DNA of 64,000 nt from assembly GCA_028751875.1 (NCBI GenBank), contig CM054135.1:10602631-10666630 (forward strand), in the 5' to 3' direction. The position numbers and the translations under genes were made by a program. Source of the stretch: Rapana venosa. Taxonomy: Eukaryota; Mollusca; Gastropoda; Neogastropoda; Muricidae. Within the stretch, counting starts at the first letter, position 1. Each line of letters opens with the position of its first letter. The notes below the pieces were generated by a model. That model saw only the letters and a program-made list of their open reading frames with translations, did no database searches and was not told the DNA's origin. Positions 22,748 to 33,387 of the stretch are shown one piece after another.

Positions 22748-23579
22748 TGCGTGTGGGTCTATCTCAGTATCTGTCTCGGTGTCTTGTCTCTGTCTGTACG
22801 TGAATATGTGTCAGCATGCATGTGTATCACACACAAGTGTGCATACATGTGTATAGACCTATGTGCATGACTTCTTGCACACATACATATTCATTTGGAA
22901 AAACACTCAAAAACAAAAAATCTTTAAAAAGACACCTCCCCTTCCCCCCCACCATCCTAAAACCAAACCAAACCTGCTATGGAGGGCTACATCCTGTAGT
23001 GGATGAACAACCCATAAGTTGTGTGCAAGGACAAGGTGCAAAACAGCACATTTATTAAATTATAATTATTGATCTTAACTGTCTCCCCACTGAGGGCATG
23101 GATACACAGTCATGTTAAAAAATAAATGGGTGAAAGCAATGCAGTTTCACAATGGTCACCCCATGATATGATTGATGGCATCCACTTAACTTTATTCAAG
23201 GTGAACTAACAAGTATATAATTTGTAAACCTCCTGACGATTCACTTTCAGTTCAATCCAAACTATTAACAAAACAAAACAAAAATGCAATTATATGTTAG
23301 ATGAAAAACCAACAAGAAGTTAAGCTTATAACAAAGAATACGATGAAAATAACACGACTGTAGCAGAATAATTGACTGGATTATATTTGATATTAACATT
23401 GTCAAATGTGACTGTGATAAAACACCACAGAAAGAAATGAAGTTTAGATTTCTGACACGTTCATAGGCTTCGCGGTCAATCATTGTCTCGAGACAATGCG
23501 ACTATCTTCTTACCCTGATCAGAGGATATGTATGAACTCTTTTAGTATCTGGCTCTTTCTTGTCTTCCGTAGCTTCCAT
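12835..23579 (-). CDS. DNAL4: DNAL4, axonemal dynein light chain 4 (three coding exons)
   Basis: Complete spliced gene: join of 23579-23514, 22518-22435 and 12999-12835, 315 nt coding 104 aa plus stop. DNAL4 is the ciliary member of the LC8-type dynein light chain family and works in the dynein arms of motile cilia and flagella. Diagnostic stretches are MELCVTACEKFANNNE in exon 2 and MIKDTMDKKFGASWH, GEGYGFEITHEVKNLLY and the terminal CVWKCS in exon 3, colinear with vertebrate DNAL4 (about 105 aa). Introns are phase 0 with GT-AG ends. The start Met begins MEATEDKKEP, which resembles the charged N terminus of the family. Intron 2 (9.4 kb) carries an ORF1-only LINE, nested SINEs and a 3.5-kb inverted-repeat element. 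The gene is divergent from the TGN gene. Confidence 0.95.
13001..13163. repeat. CA/TGCA cryptic repeat at the DNAL4 exon 3 acceptor
   Basis: CA-rich tract with TGCATGCA palindromes, directly abutting the splice acceptor of DNAL4 exon 3 on the minus strand, where it reads as TG repeats. The long ORFs here are artefacts. Confidence 0.9.
13450..13540 (+). repeat. Retroposon 3' end, SINE-1-like
   Basis: GGCTGGATGTAAAAAAGC followed by a diverged GC/TT block, TTATTCTATAACC and TATAAATAAAA. The order (GGATGTAAAAA, AAGC-GCTT, TATTC, ATAAA) parallels the SINE-1 terminus. Confidence 0.55.
13570..14957 (+). mobile_element. ORF1-only non-LTR retrotransposon copy with 2A-like motif
   Basis: A LINE copy lying between two CT microsatellites (13546-13569 and 14957 on). 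It has a broken ORF1 followed directly by the element's 3' end, with GGGCCAATGGCC and GTGAATAAATC near 14910-14940. No endonuclease or reverse transcriptase region lies between ORF1 and the 3' end. So this is either an internally deleted LINE or a non-autonomous ORF1-only form, like mammalian HAL1. The 3' end recurs at 15437-15660 and 32080-32300 (both minus), confirming that it belongs to a dispersed element. The exact 5' end is not determined. Confidence 0.75.
13695..14747 (+). pseudogene. LINE ORF1 (2A peptide, coiled coil, RNA-binding domain), frameshifted
   Basis: ORF1 is spread over several frames. Frame 1 (13695-13952) carries a hydrophobic stretch ending LLLQCGDMETNPGP; the DxExNPGP signature (13893-13916) is the 2A ribosome-skipping motif, with the skip expected between the final Gly and Pro. 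Two later frames carry a coiled coil (LKEEMCDLRRDMDNLKTEN, about 14204-14330) and RRNNIIVHGL, the start of the L1 ORF1-type RNA-recognition domain. The last frame (14472-14747) has IIARCCFYQDKIRIMKAKS and the C-terminal part. At least three frameshifts make this copy non-functional. 2A motifs at the N terminus of non-LTR ORF1 are known in several invertebrates. Confidence 0.8.
14957..15436. repeat. (CT)n ... (ATAC)n/(TA)n ... (GA)n between two inverted LINE 3' ends
   Basis: CT run 14957-15057, then about 170 bp unique sequence, a TACA/TA run (15230-15318) and a GA run (15262-15436). The CT and GA runs abut the 3' ends of opposing LINE copies. Confidence 0.9.
15437..15660 (-). mobile_element. 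5'-truncated LINE 3' end, same family as 13570-14957
   Basis: The reverse complement matches 14760-14957 (GTTTCTTAAGTCATATTTTT, GTTACTTATTTTT-like, GGGCCAATGGCCTTTTTGTG), and it is tail-to-tail with that copy. It extends slightly further 5' with a block (AAGATATCTCTTATT on the plus strand) also seen in the 32-kb copy. Confidence 0.8.
15660..16720. other. AT-rich intronic stretch of DNAL4
   Basis: Contains a CA/CT run (15761-15840) and a 40-bp SINE-1 3' fragment (15838-15875, plus). Nothing else is recognised. Confidence 0.6.
16725..16865 (-). repeat. SINE-2 3' end, antisense, interrupted by poly-C
   Basis: TCCTCAGCAAGAGCTTCGAGG, GGCGATATTGTTTGTATATGC and a long C run where the variable spacer lies, then GTAGCTGCATTCTGACT. 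Confidence 0.7.
16915..17165 (-). repeat. SINE-1 with B-type tRNA head, antisense, 3'-truncated
   Basis: The reverse complement begins with a tRNA-like head (GGTGGCAGGACGGTTAAGAC, then GGGTTTGACTCCCAGCC). CTTTCTTCCCAGTTTGAC and the AAAGTCNTTNGGATGAGACT body follow. A and B boxes are recognisable but degraded. Confidence 0.8.
17306..17450 (+). repeat. SINE-1 with B-type head, 3'-truncated
   Basis: Head GGTTTCAGGATGGTTTAGAC, B box GGTTCAATTCCC and CTTTCTTCCCAGTTTGATG. Lost after the GTCCTTCAAGG block. Confidence 0.75.
17655..18262 (+). repeat. SINE-1 (B-type head) split by a nested SINE-5
   Basis: The first part (17655-17925) runs from the head GGTGGCAGGACGGTTAAGAC to GGCCATT. The body resumes at 18225 (GGAATGACAACATGTCAAAAC) exactly where a SINE-1 body should continue. 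Its 3' hairpin end is missing; SINE-2 sequence follows. Confidence 0.8.
17926..18208 (-). mobile_element. SINE-5, full-length insertion with 16-bp target-site duplication
   Basis: A 283-bp SINE in minus orientation, flanked by CCATTTCAAGACAGTA at 17910-17925 and 18209-18224. The tRNA-like head starts GGCACCGTGGTCGAGTGG (A box) and has B box GGGTTCGATCCCC. A body follows with GGTGTACAAGTGGGTACC and ACTAGCGTCCTGTCACAGG, ending CGAAAGAACATACTG without a long poly-A. The head resembles a class II (Ser/Leu-like) tRNA, but the body marks it as a SINE. It is the best-preserved SINE insertion of the window. Confidence 0.88.
18280..18395 (+). repeat. SINE-2 3' end
   Basis: TTGGAACGCTGCTACCTTAA, CGGTCGCATACGCAAAAATC and the CCTCCGAGCTCTAGCCTGGAAGG end, followed by several A-rich CAAAACAAAC runs up to 18540. 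Confidence 0.75.
18721..18772. repeat. (TA)n microsatellite, left flank of an inverted-repeat element
   Basis: About 50 bp of pure TA, directly outside the left terminal inverted repeat. A shorter TA run flanks the right end (22265-22284). Confidence 0.95.
18773..22266. mobile_element. 3.5-kb DNA-transposon-like element with terminal inverted repeats
   Basis: The left end TTAGGTAGCGGCAGCC (18773-18787) is an exact reverse complement of the right end GGCTGCCGCTACCTAA (22251-22266). Both ends sit in TA microsatellite, so a TA target duplication is possible but cannot be told from the repeat. The interior has no long ORF. Short frames on the minus strand (for example 19878-19693) look like decayed coding sequence but match nothing I know. 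A motif AANATGGCGG lies near each end (18910 and 22019). (TG)n (20741-20801) and poly-G (20868-20888) interrupt it. The interior at 21170-22060 is richer in CG and GATCG than the rest. It sits in DNAL4 intron 2. The superfamily is unresolved. Confidence 0.6.
22435..22518 (-). CDS. DNAL4: DNAL4 coding exon 2
   Basis: 28 codons, HSDMNDEMKTEAMELCVTAC to FANNNE. The acceptor is TTTTCCAG and the donor GAG|GTAAAT. A poly-G run (22365-22397) lies only about 40 bp into the downstream intron. Confidence 0.95.
22646..22760. repeat. (TG)n in DNAL4 intron 1
   Basis: Long TG run with short interruptions between DNAL4 exons 1 and 2. All overlapping ORFs are artefacts. The rest of this intron (22760-23513) shows nothing recognisable. 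Confidence 0.9.
23514..23579 (-). CDS. DNAL4: DNAL4 coding exon 1
   Basis: 22 codons, MEATEDKKEP to YPLIR. The donor is AGG|GTAAGA at 23513. The junction to exon 2 (HSDM) is phase 0, as in the vertebrate protein. Confidence 0.92.
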
Positions 23580-24533
23580 GTTTCGGTTCAGAACAATAAC
23601 TGTTCTATCTGCGCTCTGTCCAAATCAAAAATGGTTACTATGCATTTGCACGCATGCGTATAGCAACTTCCGAAATGAACAGGAGTTATCTACCTTCCCA
23701 CCTCTGGACTCGGCCGATTTGTTCTTTTTTTTTTTTCTCGGTTCATTAATTTTGCTGCTGATATAACCGACAGTTTGTCCCTTAGTTTAGAATAATCAAC
23801 CAAATAGATATGTAAACGGTAAAAGAGAAAAAAAAATTAAAGTGGCGGTAGGACCTAGCCTAACTTTCAGTTTCACTTCCATGACTGCACTCCACTTTTC
23901 TAAGTCCGACACCCCCCCCCCCCCCCCCCAACTGCTTATTTTCAGATTCTTAAAAAATATATTTTAAGATTAATACATGGTGTGGTTGGTTATTTTGTTT
24001 TTGTTTTGTTTTAGTTTTGTTTTGTTTTGTTTTTGTTGTTGTTTTGTTGGTTTTGTTTGTTGGTTGGTTTTTGTTGTTTTGGTTGTTGTTGTTGGGTTGT
24101 TGTTGTTGTTGGGTTGTTGTTGTTGTTTTGTTGTTGTTGTTGTTGTTTTTGTTGTTTTTTTTGGGGGGTGGGGGGGGGGGGGGGGGGGACATAGAGCAAC
24201 ACCAGGTAGTCATGAGAAAGTTTGAAGGATCATCAAAATAATGACTGCTTGTGTTGACCCGTGCAAGCTAACCTAGCAGATTACAAAAGCTGAGGGGGCA
24301 CAGTGTTTGATGAAAAAAAAAGAAGAAACCTACCAAATTTGTGCAAAATAACACATGAGTTATTAGACAGAGGCTAGTCTTTCACTAAAAGTGGTTGTTT
24401 TTCTTCTTCTTTGGATGCCTTAGTAGGCGCGATATGAATGCAAGAGTGATAACAAAACATAAAATGGAAGAAGAAAAAAAAATGCAAAACTTAAAGGTGG
24501 TGTGTAGCCTTACTGATTAGAACTTCCGCCAAC
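23580..24533. promoter_or_regulatory. Shared intergenic region of the divergent DNAL4 / TGN pair
   Basis: 954 bp separate the start codons of DNAL4 (minus) and the TGN-like gene (plus), so both promoters must lie here or in unseen 5' exons. No TATA box is convincing at either end. The middle carries poly-C (23912-23929), a TTG/TTTTG repeat (23990-24160) and poly-G (24165-24189), which limits the likely core promoters to the two outer parts. Confidence 0.6.
23990..24189. repeat. (GTT)n / GTTTT repeat ending in poly-G
   Basis: TTG-rich low-complexity tract. On the minus strand it reads as Q/N/T-rich frames, which are not genes. Confidence 0.9.
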
Positions 24534-25053
24534 ATGGAAGCCTATTTGAGATCCTGGTTGATCTGCAGTGTGATTTTGTTTGGTGTTCAGCAATCTTTGT
24601 CTGCTTCGCTAAAGTCGAATGAGTTGAAGAAGGCTTTTGAGCAAAACCAGATGGTATGGGCAGAAATGGATTGTGTTTTCCCATCTCTACCCGACTACAC
24701 CCCTGATCCAATCACAAGAACTTTCACCCTCAAACCATGTTCCACTGCTGATGAACTGCCTACAGAATCAGAGTTACAGAGTTATGGTTTACAGTTGTGC
24801 TTACTGTTCTTCAACATATCCCAAAATTTTTGTCAACTAGATAATCACTGGAAGGATAATGCTGCACTGCTGATTAATGGGATGGGGGGTGCGTGTCCGA
24901 TGGCTAAAGCAAAATTCGGTTGGAGCCCACTTTTCAGTTTCATGACAAAAAACCAGGAGGTCTGTAAAAAGCTTTGTGTTGACAACCAGAAAATGGCACC
25001 TGTGTGCAGTTTGCTAGTGGCGGCTGCTACAGCATTTGAAATGAAAATAACAG
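24534..25053 (+). CDS. TGOLN2: TGN-like gene exon 1: signal peptide and 8-Cys domain
   Basis: 173 codons plus one base. Donor ACAG|GTAATA. Cysteines at residues 47, 69, 89, 100, 121, 144, 148 and 158 suggest four disulfides. Landmarks are MVWAEMDCVFPSLPDY and INGMGGACPMAKAKFGW. I do not recognise this domain. Confidence 0.85.
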
Positions 25054-28000
25054 GTAATAGTTGCATGTTTATTTAGTTGATTAAAGTTAATCTTTGAATG
25101 AAGTCTTTTCCAAACATTCCTGATTCAGATTGGGAATGTTCAGGTTACAATTTCATGAATTTGTCAATTGTTTGTTTTACAATCATCATGAACTGTGTTT
25201 CACATTTCAGTCGCATGCATTTCAAACACAGGTTTACGCATTCAGATCCTATTCCCCGCCATCATAACTTACAGCACTCTTTAGAATTCTCTCCTTTACT
25301 TTGACAATATTCTAAGACCAAAAGTATTGGTCAGCAACACAAAGTATTTCAATGAACAAACAACCATGCATGACTGAGACTGATAAAAGCTGTAAAGGTG
25401 GTCTTCAATACCCTATGTTTGTCTGTCACTGTCAGTAATATTACTAGTAATTACTAATACTAATACTATATTAGTAATAATGATTAATAATAATGTACCA
25501 GGTTTTCCTGGTGCAGCTGTCTGATTGCTTTTTGTTTGCTGCTGTATTAAATGTAAACTTTGTAGTAGATCTATACATGATAAAATCAAACAGGTGTGTA
25601 GGGTGTCCTTTGCTTTTCGGGAAAACAATCATGAAAAATGCTCAAATGTTTAGGATGTTGAAACAATGAAAGTATATTGACATGGTTGGTTTGAACTTGC
25701 ATTGTGATTCACAAATGATGCATTCCATTTCCTTGTAATTGTATCCATACCATGTACACTGCTTCTCAATCTCATTGCCTCCATTTAGTTCCCCAGCAGC
25801 TGGCAGGGCGTCGATATAAATAGACGGGGCAAAGGGAAACCCGGGTAGGCAGCATTAGCCGCTTGCCGCTGTAGCCATATATATTCAGCCGTAAATTACC
25901 CTTGTGTCTTTCACTCATTCTCTTGCACAGTGAATTGTCTAAAAATTACAAGCAAAGCACTCTTTAAAATGAGCTTTAAACAAGCTTTCTTTTGACTCCA
26001 AACTCCATGTACTTTCTTTCATACTGGTTGATGTGACAGCAGTTCAAACAGACATGAAGATAAAAAGGAGAGGTGCAGGCAGAAACACAATCACAGAAAA
26101 CAGACATTTCTAACTCTCGCTCTAAAAAAGCAGGCCTTTATATTATATAAACAATGACTAAACAATGAATATACTATAGAGAAAACATTGAACATGTCTG
26201 CATGCAGACCAACCTTTTGGGGGGGCTATGACATTGAACCTGTTGGCAGAGCGAGGCCATAAATAAACACACCTTAGGGGCTACCGTGCGCGGCCAGCGG
26301 TGTGAGAGGCAGGGTGATGGAGAGCGTAGGGAGAGAGTCTGGGGCAGTCATTAGTGTCAGCTATCTGTATCTGACTTCTCTATAAAAACTCCTGCATGGT
26401 CAGACGTTACACCATGTACACAGTCTACTGTTTCATCAGCTTTTAGCCATATCCTTGCTACAGCTGAAGGTTTGTTCATGAACCAATTCCAGTACAGCTC
26501 ATAACTATAGCCCCAAGAACTCAGTAGAAAACAGATGTCTTGTCAGTATCCTACACTGTCATCAAGCAAAGATACCTCACAAATATGGCTCAGGTTTTTA
26601 TTTCACTGATTTTTCTGATACTATACAAAAAGCATTTTCTGATCATGTTAAGAAATTGTTGTGATCAAATGTATATTATATATCTGCTTATCAGTTCTGT
26701 GTTGTGTAAAAAAGAACAAATTGCACATAGGCCTACACTTTGACATAAAAGCAACACCCAAAAAAGCAGAAAGAAAACACACACACACAAAACGGATGAC
26801 AAAATTTTTAAAACTGCATATACACGGGAACTAGATTTTTAAAAAAGCACATGAGTGCTTATTCCATTATCCTCAAAATAAAAGAATAAACAAAATAAAT
26901 GAACACACACACAGGAGCGCACGTGCACACACACACATACACACACAAGCAGACACACATACACACAAAATGGCATGAATACATGCACGCATATATATAT
27001 GTTATACTCACACATAATATATGCACACACACACACACTCACTCACACGTGCGCGCATGTTCACACCACACACATGTAACTACAAGAAGATGCGCACGGC
27101 ACACATGTGCTTGAGAAAACTAACAACTTGAAACTGACACACAGCCAGGAAGCACCTGGCACATGTAGGTGCTGTGGCCCATCACACAACACACACACTC
27201 ACACGTGCATAACGGGCACATATGCATACACGCACACACACACGTGTGCGCGCACACACCCACCATGCACAAACGCATGCACATGCATGCATGCATGCAC
27301 ACACACACACCTGCATACACACACAGACACACACCCTGGAAACATGACAAAATTTACAAAACCGCATACACACGGGGACTGGATGTAAAAAGCACATGAG
27401 TGCTTATTCCATTATCCTCGATATAAAAGAATAGATACAAATAAATAAATTAAAAAAACAGAAAATGCACTGACGCACGAATATACACAGTTTGCTGACG
27501 CTCAGACAAGTACTGATACAAAGTAAGTAAACTTAAAAAACACCAACAAAGCACAAGCAAACACAGTAGCACTCAAGCTAATAAATAAACTCAAACTAAT
27601 AAACAAACTGTTAACAAACTACACCATCAAGTAGAAGGTTCATACAATACAAACAGTACATACAAAAGAGTCTGGTTAAAAGAAAATCCACAGATTTCTT
27701 CAAAAATAGAGATGCTTTGCCTCTTGCTCTGAAAATCAGGAACAAGCCGACACTCAGCCCTTCGTTTCTTGGGAGACACCCTGTTTGTAAAAAAAAAAAA
27801 AAGTTTAAAGTTAGTTAACCAAAATAGCGGTACAACGGTCACCACAAACAGGTAAAGCAGCTATTAAAGTTTTGTTCACTAAAGTATGAATACTATAAAA
27901 AATAATGTAGGAAATCCAGCAGCAAATGATAAATAAGCCTTTCTAATAAAAATTCGCCCAGTCGCTAATAGACTGCAAAGAAGGAATGTGTGCTGGCACC

Positions 28001-31000
28001 TTGAGACGCTGGACATGGACCCCTGACCGCGCAGTGCCTAGATAGCAGCCAGATGGAATTTAGGTTACCGAGTGCAAGTTCCAGCCACCAACTAAAGAGT
28101 GGGGTTTTTCCTGTTTTGAGCAGCCGTGTGTAAAATCAGTTAAAATGATAACCAGGGAATATTTCCCCACGGGTGTGAGCTTCCCACATCACCTAGATGG
28201 ATTTTTTTTTTTTAAACCTCAACAAAATTTTGTCAGACAGTTGTGACAGTTGCTGAATGTCCAATCCATGATCACTGTGTGTGCAATTTGAATTGCTTCA
28301 TTTTCTGGTCCATGGTTTTAGACTTTTACACTGCTGCTAGTCTAAATCATCTGTGTTAAGAAGGAATAGCTTTCTTCATCTTTAACTTCTGTTTGAAGAC
28401 TGAAAAATTGGAAGATTGTATGATATCTTACATCCGGAACATACGTCCCACGTGGATTGGTGGTCTAGACTCTAGTCTGGAGCTAGAAGTAACGCTCTGC
28501 CTAGAAAGCAACAAGTCCGGGTTGGAAACTTGTATGCGGTGGTTTGATCCCTGTTTGGGCCCAAAACTTTTCCCCCATCCATTACGGAATTAGACCATGA
28601 ACAGTGGCATGGGTGCGGCTTCTAGTCTTTCAGATGAGATGATAAACTGAGGTCCCGAGAGTGTTACACATAATTATTTACTATTTAGCACACATAAAAG
28701 AACCCACAGCACCAAGAGAGTTGTACCTGGCACCAAAAAAAAGAAAATTCTGTAGAAAAAAATGGCACCCCGATAAACAAATACAGTTGGATATGTACAA
28801 CCTTTTCACAGTCCTGAAAAAGAAAAAAAGAGGTGGCGATGTACTCTCCCCGTGGAGAGCAGCCCAGATCCCATGCAGAGAAATCTGCCATGACTTACTT
28901 ACTTAGACTTAGACAAGTTAGAGTGGTATAAAATATAAAAAAATTAATTTAAGATTTAAACGTCATGAGTGGGTTTCTTGATTTTTAAAAAGTGAAAAAG
29001 TTTGTAAACAGTTTTCAATAATTTGCACTTTTACGAAAGTCACTTTTCAGTTTTATACGTGTATAAAATAAATTTCAAAATGAGGCTGGTCTTCTGGTAC
29101 AGCCATGCATGATGCTGTGAGAAAGAAGAGAAGGCAAGTGAAAACCAATTGATATGTCCAATATTTTTTTAGTTACCAGAAATCGTAACAAATGTCAGAT
29201 TCATCAGAAAGTTTGCTTATAAATATAAATAAATTTGCACCAGTATTTGCGGCTTGGTTTTTATTATTATTATTGTTGTTGTTATTATTATGATTATTAT
29301 ATTATTATTATTATTAAAATGATTCTAAGCAAACATTGTTTCGAAATGGAAATGAAACTAATTCAGTATCATTTCCTGGTGTACTTGCGTTATTTCGTAT
29401 GCTGTGAGTGTGACTTTATCAGTTTATTCTTCTAAGTTCTAATGTAACAACTGTCAGATGGATCAGTCAATAAACAATATGTTTGCCAATGTTGCAATGT
29501 AGACCAGCAAAAGATATCTTTAAAAAAAAAAAAATTTTTTTTACTTTTGACCTTTTCAGAGTTAAATATTATTAATTTTTGGGAGTGTGGTTATCTAGTA
29601 ATTTTGTTGTTTGCTGAAATCTTCAGATGTGAATCTGAAATATGTCCACCACAGCTTTGTAACAAATGTCAGATGAAAATCCATTCTTGCAGTTGTGTAA
29701 CTTTCTTTCAATATTTATTTTATTTCTATTTATGAGGAACGCAATAATTTTTTTTTTTTAAAAAGAAACTAGATAAAATCATCTTAGAAGTTGTTTTATG
29801 AGTTTTCTCTCTTCAGCATGAGTGTGTGTGTGACTGACAACAGTATAATCTGACTGTTGACAGTGTTGGACATTACACAGGGCATTATATGTTGTTCAGT
29901 AAACTAAACCACTCATTTTTGTTAAAAAACCAACTTTTCTGCACCCACAGGACCTACCAATACCACCACCACACCCGCAGGAGCTACCAACTCTATCCCC
30001 GCACCTGCAGCATCTGCCGAATCCTCCGCACCTGCAGCATCTGCCGAATCCTCCGCACCTGCAGCATCTGCCGAATCCTCCGCACCTGCCAAAGCCACCC
30101 CCGCACCTGCCAAAGCCACCCCCGCACCTGCAGCACCTGCCAAAGCCACCCCCGCACCTGAAGCACCTGCCAAAGCCACCCCTGCACCTGCCAAAGCCAC
30201 CCCCGCACCTGCAGCACCTGCCAAATCCACCCCCGCACCTGCAGCACCTGCCAAATCCACACCTGAAGCACCTGCCAAAGCCACCCCCGCACCTTCAAAA
30301 GACAATGAAAAGGTCAGTGAAAAAACCAAAAGTAATTTAAGCACAATAATTTTTTTTTCAAAAAGACAAAAACAATCATAAATTTACATATTGTGAAATA
30401 AATGTAGTTCTAACTAAAGTTCTACAAAGATTTAATCAGAAAATAAGTCAGTGTACTTCATGAACAGGATGTGAGGGTCACGTGTGTGTGTGTGTGTGTG
30501 CGTGCGTGCGTGCGTGTGCATGCACAACAAACTAATCAGAAAATTATTCAATGTAAAATGAACAGGGTGTGTGAGTGAGTGAATCTAAGAGATTATGGAT
30601 GTGCTATAATGATTCATTCCTCCTCACTGCATTGAGTGACCACTGAGCGGCAACCTTATTGCAGGCTGAGCCACCAGCTGAACTTTCAGGGGAGGAGAAG
30701 GAGGAGAAGATACCTATGGAGAAGATTCAGGAGAAGGAGGAGAAGATACCTATGGAGAAGACGATTAAGGAGGAGAAGGAGGAGAAGATACCTATGGAGA
30801 AGATTCAGGAGAAGGAGAAGATACCTATGGAGAAGACGAATCAGGAGGAGAAGGAGGAGAAGATACCTATGGAGAAGATTCAGGAGAAGGAGGAGGAGAA
30901 GATACCTATGGAGAAGATTCAGGAGAAGGAGGAGAAGATACCTATGGAGAAGACGATTAAGGAGGAGAAGGAGGAGAAGATACCTATGGAGAAGAAGATT

Positions 31001-31472
31001 CCTTCATCAGGGCAATTCATGGTCTACTTCATCATTGCTCTGGTGTTTGTCATCACCGCCTACCTCGTCTATCACTACAGACAAAAAGTGAGTGTGTCAC
31101 CTCATGTGTACCTGTAGGCATTTGTTGACTTGTAGTATGCATGTGTGTCGTACATCAGGCATCACTTTATGTGGAAGGATGTCAAATTGATGATGACTAC
31201 TACATGTATTCATGTACCCAAGTGCATGCCTGATGGATGGCAGGATTGATTTGGGGGAGGAGGGGCGGGGGTTATTGGTTGTTGGCTGGCTTGTTGGTTG
31301 GTTGGCTGGCTTGTTGGTTGATTGGCTGGCTTGTTGGTTGGTAGGGGTGGGGGGGGGGGGGGGGGTTGTTTATTGTTTCACCTTTTTTTAATCTGTGTTT
31401 TGTTTGTTTGGTGTGGGTTTGGGTTGTTTTTTTATAGTTTTGAGGCTGTCTTACAATCTCTTTAATGTTTTG

Positions 31473-31515
<43 letters not shown>

Positions 31516-33355
31516 TGCAAATTTGATCTAAAACAGTCTAAGGCACATCTATGATTGGAACTTTTGGCACAATAGGTGCTTTGGTACAGAATCTCCAAAT
31601 CGAACCCCACATTAAGAAGACGTTTATCCTAATTTATTTTTTTGGCCTCCCCCCCCCCTCCTCCACCCCATCACCAAGTCAACTTTACAGCAGACTTGCA
31701 AGTGCCTTACTTGCCTTTGTATCTAGACAGAGCTACAGGAACAGAAGATCAGAAATTATGTCTGTTGTTGATCCTGTGATTCATACCAGTGTTTGGAGAC
31801 TGTCATGAAAAGCACAGAAATAACCCAGCATGCATTCGAGTGTAACTACCTCCCGCGAATGGTGTAGAGTAGATCGTCAAGCACCTCCGAGGTACGGGTC
31901 TTGTCAGACCTGTGCAGAGTTAGCATTTATGGAATGTTCCTCACGCCATGTTGGGGAAAATGGAATAGAAACTGGGACTGTGGGCTCTGACCCTGTAGCC
32001 AAAGGCAGAGTATGTTGTTTTTAGGTTTTGTGTTCATGACCATGGTGTGAGAGCTGCTCTGGGTTATTGCGCTTTTAGATTAAGAACTCGAACGATTTAT
32101 TTACAAAAAAGACCATTGGCCCAAGAATACGTGAAGGGGGTTGCCAGACTATTAGTAGTTTAGTAGCTTTTAGTAGTTTAGTGAATTAAAACAAACAAAA
32201 AACAAACAAAAAGTAATCATGTAAAAAAACAAAATATAAGACTTCTGATCCTAAGATATCTCTCATTTTAAAGGCTTTACATTCATAGACAGTGAGGCTG
32301 TGCACATTCAAAAGGAGGTTTAGGAAGCTAGTGAGCAGTCGTGCCAGAAACCAGCTTTGCACTGGAGTGTGTTGTGTTGTTATTGATTTGTTGTCTTGTA
32401 ATGTAATCATTTTGCATTGCATCGTATACCTCTTACAGTCATGACATGGGCAACCTGTCTTTTTTTTTTTTTCATTTTGTTCCTCGGCTAGAGCTCTGAG
32501 GGTCACCAGTGGTGAGATTTTGTGTATGCACTGTATGCAGCCATTCTTGCCCACCATGAAGGTAGCCGCATTTCAACTTCGGGGATGTATGCTGGGTGTG
32601 TTGATGTTTCCACAACCCACCGAACGCTGACATGTATTGATCAAGGAATCTTTAGCATGCATATTTTCTTTTCTTCATGTGTATATATATATATATACAC
32701 AAAGGGAATTACGGTACTGGCAAGTCTTACTTGAAGTTGATCTGGGAGATCGTGGAACAGTCTGAACCACTCCACTGTGGTGTCCATGAGACTGGGCTGA
32801 AATGCGGACTGTGTTCCCTGGGGACAACAGACAGTGCATGGCCATTGGTGCAGCTGCACCTTGTGTTTGCATTTTGTTTTCGTGTGATGAACAATAATGC
32901 AATTGGATTGGATTGAACTGCGGTAGATTTTTTCTCCAAATTTTACCTCCAAGGACTCTTTAAAAAAAAAAAAAAATTTGGTATTTGGTTGCCATGAGTT
33001 CCTCTTTTACATTGTTAAACATATCTTTTGGGCTCTAAAACCTTGGTTTATCATCGTCTTGTGTAAAAGACTAGAAGAATGGAGACATCTCTCATGACAT
33101 CACTCCTCCTCCTCTTGGGCCTAGGGGGGACGGGGGGGTGTAGACTTCAGATGGGATATTTTTGTTTGCTTTTTTGTTTTTGTTCCTTGGCTAGATTGAG
33201 CTCTGAGGTTCACCAAAGGTGAGACTTATGCGTGTGCGACTGGTTCCCCCCCTCCCCCCCCCCCCCCCCCCCGACCATTCAGGTAGCCACATTCCAACTT
33301 GGGGGATAGATGATAATTAAACTTGATACCTTTTGCCTCTACACACAGGCATTGT

Positions 33356-33387
<32 letters not shown>

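Larger units (their letters stand above)
25054..29950 (+). other. TGN-like gene intron 1 (4.9 kb)
   Basis: No further exon is needed: phase 1 leaving exon 1 fits exon 2. It contains two promoter-like GC-richer patches with TATAAATAG (about 25814) and CTATAAAAAC (about 26381), SINE-1 3' ends (26795-26905 and 27340-27440, plus), CA-rich tracts (26905-27070, 27185-27330), SINE-4 (28445-28915) and AAT-type runs near 29265. Confidence 0.7.

Noticed and set aside
23950..24213. Q/N/T-rich protein on the minus strand
   Set aside because: Product of a GTT repeat and poly-G; no homology or splice context, and it lies in the intergenic promoter region.
29922..30344. A 140-codon minus-strand frame rich in AGAGVALAGA (silk- or elastin-like)
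   Set aside because: Antisense shadow of exon 2 of the TGN-like gene; the plus frame has correct splice sites and phase.
30636..31091. Arg/Tyr-rich plus frame (RRRRRYLWRR repeats)
   Set aside because: Another frame of the EEKIPMEK repeat exon; the chosen frame continues into a clear membrane helix and matches the splice phase.
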